Below, piece after piece: positions 60,505 through 64,000 of a stretch of DNA of 64,000 bases. Numbering within the stretch: position 1 is the stretch's first letter; the number at the start of each line of letters is the position of its first letter. The stretch comes from Maea johnstoni (Eukaryota > Annelida > Polychaeta > Spionida > Magelonidae). The position numbers were made by a program, and so were the translations under genes. The stretch is taken from assembly GCA_963942565.1 (NCBI GenBank), contig OZ012697.1, positions 13,658,943 through 13,722,942 on the forward strand, given 5' to 3'. The notes beneath the pieces were generated by a model that was not told the origin of the DNA, ran no database searches, and was given only the letters and a program-made list of their open reading frames with translations.

Positions 60505-60675
60505 TTTGATAATTTTGACAATAACTAATTGAAGAACGATTTCACAGAGTATTTGAAGGAGAGTTGTTTGTAGAGATCTGATGAACGTTATTCATTCAAA
60601 TATTTTCCCATTTATGCATTTGCCTGTTAGATTTCACTCAAATTGTTAGACTGCTGTGATTGCTATTAATAGATT
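60505..60675 (+). mobile_element. Family A MITE, 5' truncated
   Basis: It runs ttgataattttgacaataac to tgattgctattaatagattta. Confidence 0.7.
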
Positions 60676-60957
60676 TATACTTATGCTGGTGGTGGCGAAT
60701 TTTGCCAATACAAAATGATGCAAAAAAGCTGAAAAATGACTGAAACTCTGGCATATGGGTACTCATCTGAGCCATCCAATGAATACCAACAGGACAGGGT
60801 TTAAATGGTTTTCAAAAAAACTGGCATATGGATTCTCATCTGAGAGTACTCACTGAGAGCTATCCAATGAATACCAGCATGACAGGGTTTAAATGGTTTT
60901 GAAGAATCTTTGCATCCTTGTGCTTTGGACGAAAGTAGCCATGACATTGGAAGGGTT
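60674..60957 (+). mobile_element. Family B MITE with internal duplication
   Basis: It begins tacttatgctggtggtggcg and ends gacattggaagggttt. The segment actggcatatgg...gggtttaaatggtttt occurs twice (60750 and 60822), so it is about 70 bp longer than normal. Confidence 0.82.
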
Positions 60958-61130
60958 TTTGTATACATTTGACAATGACTAAGCATTGAAGAATGATTTC
61001 ACACAATAAGGTTGTTGGTAGTCATCTGATGAACGTTACTCTTTGAAATGTTTTTCCAACTATACTTCTGCTTATAAGATTTCTCCAAAATTGTCAGACC
61101 ACTGTGATTATCAATAGGTTTAAAGTCTGT
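60958..61130 (+). mobile_element. Family A MITE, 5' truncated
   Basis: It carries tacatttgacaatgactaag, ctctttgaaatgtttttcca and ends gtgattatcaataggttta. Confidence 0.65.
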
Positions 61131-61380
61131 TATAAAGGTCATAAATTACACATGTCTGTAAATAGCTCTGGTCCTCGTGCCCCACTCCGGGGGTCTTCTA
61201 ACTATGAATTGAAGAAGATTAATTTCACAGAGTATTTGAAGAAGAGTTGTTGGTAGTGAGATGATGATGGTTCTATTGAACAATTCAGTAGGACAAGGGT
61301 TAAAAGGCCGTTATAAAGGTCATAAATTACACATGTCTGTAAATAGCTCTGGTCCTAGCGCCCCACTCCTACGGTCTACA
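61127..61380 (+). repeat. Direct duplication of ~72 bp
   Basis: The segment gttataaaggtcataaatta, cacatgtctgtaaatagctc, tggtcct.g.gccccactcc is at 61129-61190 and again at 61312-61369. The part between contains an eroded A-like piece. Confidence 0.88.
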
Positions 61381-61596
61381 GACCGACTTAGCAACAGGTG
61401 ATCTGTTATCTCTCCCACCTGTAGAAATAGCCATGTAATTAGTGCGACACTCGCGCTCTGTGGACCTTACCTGGGCAAACGTCTCACCTGTGATTGGAGA
61501 CTCATTGAGATTATCATAAAGGCTTTGTTGTTGCTGAGATCAGCTCCCAGGGGTCTCAAGTGGAATAATCTTCGCACCTGAAGAGTTTCGGGTTAG

Positions 61597-61597
<1 letters not shown>
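61381..61597 (+). other. Unrecognised, moderately CpG-bearing
   Basis: Unique, with caacaggtgatctgtt and cacctgtgattgg words; no exon or repeat supported. Confidence 0.4.
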
Positions 61598-61643
<46 letters not shown>

Positions 61644-61705
61644 TTTTTAAAGAGGGTAACTCAGTCCAATGGTAAGGAACTTCCCTGAGGCCCTCTAGAT
61701 ACATA
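61598..61705 (-). mobile_element. (AAT)n and possible LINE 3' end
   Basis: (AAT)n at 61598-61641 is followed by ttttttaaagagggtaactc and cctgaggccctctagat. The minus-strand reading resembles the end at 50541. Confidence 0.45.
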
Positions 61706-61828
61706 TTCCGGTAAAAGGACAGAAAAATGTCTTCATGGGGGGAGGTTATTTGTCTTGTCCGAGTTGCTATGCTGAACCCCTGATGGGTTTAGATGCATAT
61801 TCTGGTATAAGGAAAGGAAAACGTCTTC

Positions 61829-62364
61829 TGGACTCTTCATACTTTTGAAAATAGCTTCAAAATGAAGCATAAATTTGAAAATTATTTGAAGGAGAGTTGT
61901 AGATAGAGTTTTGATGAACCATTCTCCTTCAAATATTTTCGCATTGACAGGGGTCAAGCTTGGGCTTGAAACTGTGGAAGACCGCCGGGCTATAGGTACC
62001 CAAATCCTCATAGCCCAACTGAAAACCCTATAGCCTGACTTAAAATAATGAATGAAAAAGAGTTGTTGTATTCTCCAATAAACTTTATCTTAAATATGTT
62101 TCATTCATTGGTTCAGCTTTTGAAGGGATTATTGTACAGGATATTTAAGAGATATAATGGGGTATATGTTGATGATATCAACATATATCATTGCCTTCGT
62201 AGCCAGCCAGGCTACAAAGGCAAATATTGTTATAGCCCAACACAATTTTCTGTAGCCATTGGCTATCGGGCTAGTGTCTAGCTGGACCCCTGATTGATTT
62301 TGTAAGAGAGAAATCACCAACAGTGTCAGGCGATTTTGGCTGCTACAGCCATGAACGGGTTAAA
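61829..62364 (+). mobile_element. Family A MITE split by a nested element
   Basis: The left part is tcatacttttgaaaatagct to ccttcaaatattttcgcattga, the right part attgattttgtaagagagaa to cagccatgaacgggttaa. Confidence 0.85.
61948..62292. mobile_element. hAT-like MITE nested in A, 5-bp duplication
   Basis: The ends CAGGGGTCAAGCTTGGGC and the reverse complement of the right end, CAGGGGTCCAGCTAGACA, are inverted. ATTGA flanks both sides (61943-61947, 62293-62297). The interior has repeated tatagcc(c/t) and gctat phrases. Confidence 0.78.
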
Positions 62365-62553
62365 CCTCCTCGGCTTAAAGTAACCCTGTAGCATCTTGAG
62401 TACACCTGAGGTGGTTACATACATATTTAGGACAGAATAGTGTCTTCATAATAATAATAATAATAATTGATATTTGATATAGCGCCCTTTCCACCTATAA
62501 TGTTCAAAAGTACTTTGGAGTCATTGGACAGTTGTCATGGTCCATATAGTCAA

Positions 62554-62745
62554 TTAAACTCCTTTCGAAATAGCAATGTTTTTAGCTGTTTCTTGAAATT
62601 TTGCACACTTATCAGCAGCCTTGATGTTGTCAGGGAGCTCATTCCAAAGGCGTGGTGCATAGGCACAGAATGCTCTGTCACCAAACCTTTTCAGATTAGT
62701 GAGTGGTATCTGTAATATTACTTCTAAGTGTTTGATCTTAGAGTC
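62554..62745 (-). pseudogene. LINE reverse transcriptase, C-terminal segment
   Basis: After a second frame change near 62735 it reads [20 protein letters not shown], then CAYAPRLWNELPDNIKAADK and ends AKNIAISKGV. GDRAF..YAPRLWNELP is the usual end of CR1/L2 ORF2. Confidence 0.92.
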
Positions 62746-63545
62746 CTTGTATTGGCTTGTTTTACTAACAGTTCCATCAAGTATAGAGGGGCACATCCTT
62801 GCATGCATTTGAAAGTCAAAAGCAGAATCTTGAACTCAATCCTTTTCCTGATGGGCAGCCAGTGAAGATCTTTTAGAACTGGTGTAATGTGATCATACTT
62901 TTTGGAGCCACTAACCACTCTAGCAGCATTGTTTTGGACTTTCTGGAGCCTGCATAGCAGCTCATCGGTGATTCCACACAGAAGTCCATTACAATAGTCA
63001 AGGCGTGATGTTACCAGTGAGACGATGGCACTCTTAGTTGTATCAGTATTGAGAAATTTTCTTATTTTTCCAATGTTCCTAAGGTGGTAATTTGCAGACT
63101 TGATAACTTTTGATACATGTGCAGACATATTCATGTTCGGATCAAAAAGAGCACCCAGATTACCGACCGGTTCATTAAGAACTGGTACTATTACACCATT
63201 TATGGTAATACTAGGAATGGAGATTTTCGCCAGCATCTGTGGGGTACCCATGACCAGCACCTCTGTCTTGTCTGCATTCAATTTTAGTTTATTTTGAGAC
63301 ATCCATGTATAGATGTCGGTGAGGCAGTTTTCCAGTTTAGCTACACCTTCGTCCACTACACGCTGATTGATAGGTTTGATAGAGATGTAGAGTTGTGTAT
63401 CATCCGCATAAGCATGGAGTTCTAGACCATGCTTTCTTATCAGTATTCCTAAGGGTAGGAGGTAAATCAGGAAGAGCAGAGGGCCCAACACTGATCCTTG
63501 TGGTACAGACCATAGGATTTCCTGTGATGCGGAGTAATGAATCAT
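62724..63545 (-). pseudogene. LINE reverse transcriptase, middle segment
   Basis: After a frame change near 63530 this frame reads [18 protein letters not shown] (motif B) and [13 protein letters not shown], motif C with the YADD catalytic pair. It continues with [12 protein letters not shown] and [12 protein letters not shown], then [12 protein letters not shown] and [20 protein letters not shown], the standard CR1/L2 C-terminal signature. Confidence 0.94.
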
Positions 63546-63966
63546 CTATCTGAACTCGAAGAGTACGGTCACCAAGATATGAATGGAACCATTCAAGGGC
63601 TGGCCCTGTTATACCCAGAGTGCTTTCCATTCTAGAAAACAGCACATCATGGTCGATGGTATCAAATGCTGCACTTAGGTCAAGAAGAATCAGTATAACA
63701 ATTCCATGCTGGTCAATGCTTGTAAGAACTTGAATGTCATTCTGTACCTTCACCAGTGCTGTCTCTGTGCTGTGACCGGGTTTATATGCAGATTGAAGGT
63801 ATTCATGTAGATTGTTATCTGTCATGTAACTTGTCAGTCGCTGAGCAACCACCCTCTCTAAGACCTTTGATACAAACGAAAGGTTGCTAACAGGGCGGTA
63901 GTTTTTTAGTATCTCAGGGTTTAAGGTAGCTTTTTTAAGCAGAGGGGTGACCACAGCTGATTTCAT
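63520..63966 (-). pseudogene. LINE reverse transcriptase, N-terminal segment
   Basis: This frame reads [20 protein letters not shown], then [11 protein letters not shown] and [16 protein letters not shown], which is RT motif A with its catalytic Asp in LDLSAAFD. It ends [16 protein letters not shown], and the next domain continues in another frame. Upstream it is open to near the window end. Confidence 0.92.
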
Positions 63967-64000
63967 AGATGTAGGTACTTCACTTGACCTCAGTGAAGCA

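Larger units (their letters stand above)
62446..64000 (-). mobile_element. CR1/L2-clade LINE, 3' part (runs off window)
   Basis: On the minus strand it encodes the C-terminal reverse transcriptase region and the conserved CR1/L2-type C terminus. It ends ggcgctatatcaaatatcaa and (ATT)n at 62448-62470. There is no poly-A; a short-repeat tail is typical of CR1-like LINEs. The 5' part, including any endonuclease, lies beyond 64000. At least two frameshifts break the frame, so this copy is inactive. Confidence 0.92.

Overview
The window is animal nuclear DNA: AT-rich, intron-bearing, and packed with DNA-transposon relics, trinucleotide microsatellites, one tRNA-derived SINE family and a CR1/L2-like LINE. 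The one host gene I can place suggests a ciliated metazoan. Repeat content fits a marine invertebrate, but I cannot name a phylum from sequence alone.

Gene content. Positions 120-25428 (+) hold the last 17 exons (about 764 codons, 5' end outside the window) of a long coiled-coil protein that I identify as the CCDC150 orthologue. All splice phases agree from exon to exon and the reading ends at TGA 25426-25428. Positions 25429-62400 contain no recognisable coding gene. They hold two CpG-rich, promoter- or first-exon-like stretches (37.0-37.4 kb and 54.4-54.8 kb), transposons and satellites. From 62.45 kb to the end lies the 3' part of a minus-strand LINE.

Transposon layer. Two abundant short families, called A (ends TTAACCCATT) and B (ends TTAACCCTT), are bounded by TTAA and look like piggyBac-type MITEs. 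A third TTAA element (C, 16101-17263) is 1.16 kb. Family H (ends CAGGGTCTTAGCCAG) and several other elements have 8-bp target duplications and are hAT-like. Others have TA duplications and are Tc1/mariner-like. A 2.2-kb foldback element with long inverted arms sits in the intron before exon 8. A tandem array of three 1.54-kb cores separated by palindrome clusters fills 40.25-46.61 kb. No retroviral, LTR or Polinton coding sequence was recognised.

Main unusual signal. Short tandem duplications repeatedly straddle splice junctions. The acceptor plus first codons of exon 2 are repeated as a 17-unit minisatellite, and its donor is duplicated. Exon 5 is present three times (two decayed), the exon 8 acceptor four times, and the exon 9 and exon 10 starts twice each. 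Donor-like junctions at 37.4 kb and 54.8 kb are each in three or more copies. Several MITEs also end within 15-40 bp of an exon acceptor. This could reflect a genome with a high rate of local tandem duplication, or a source of decoy splice sites; RNA evidence would decide.
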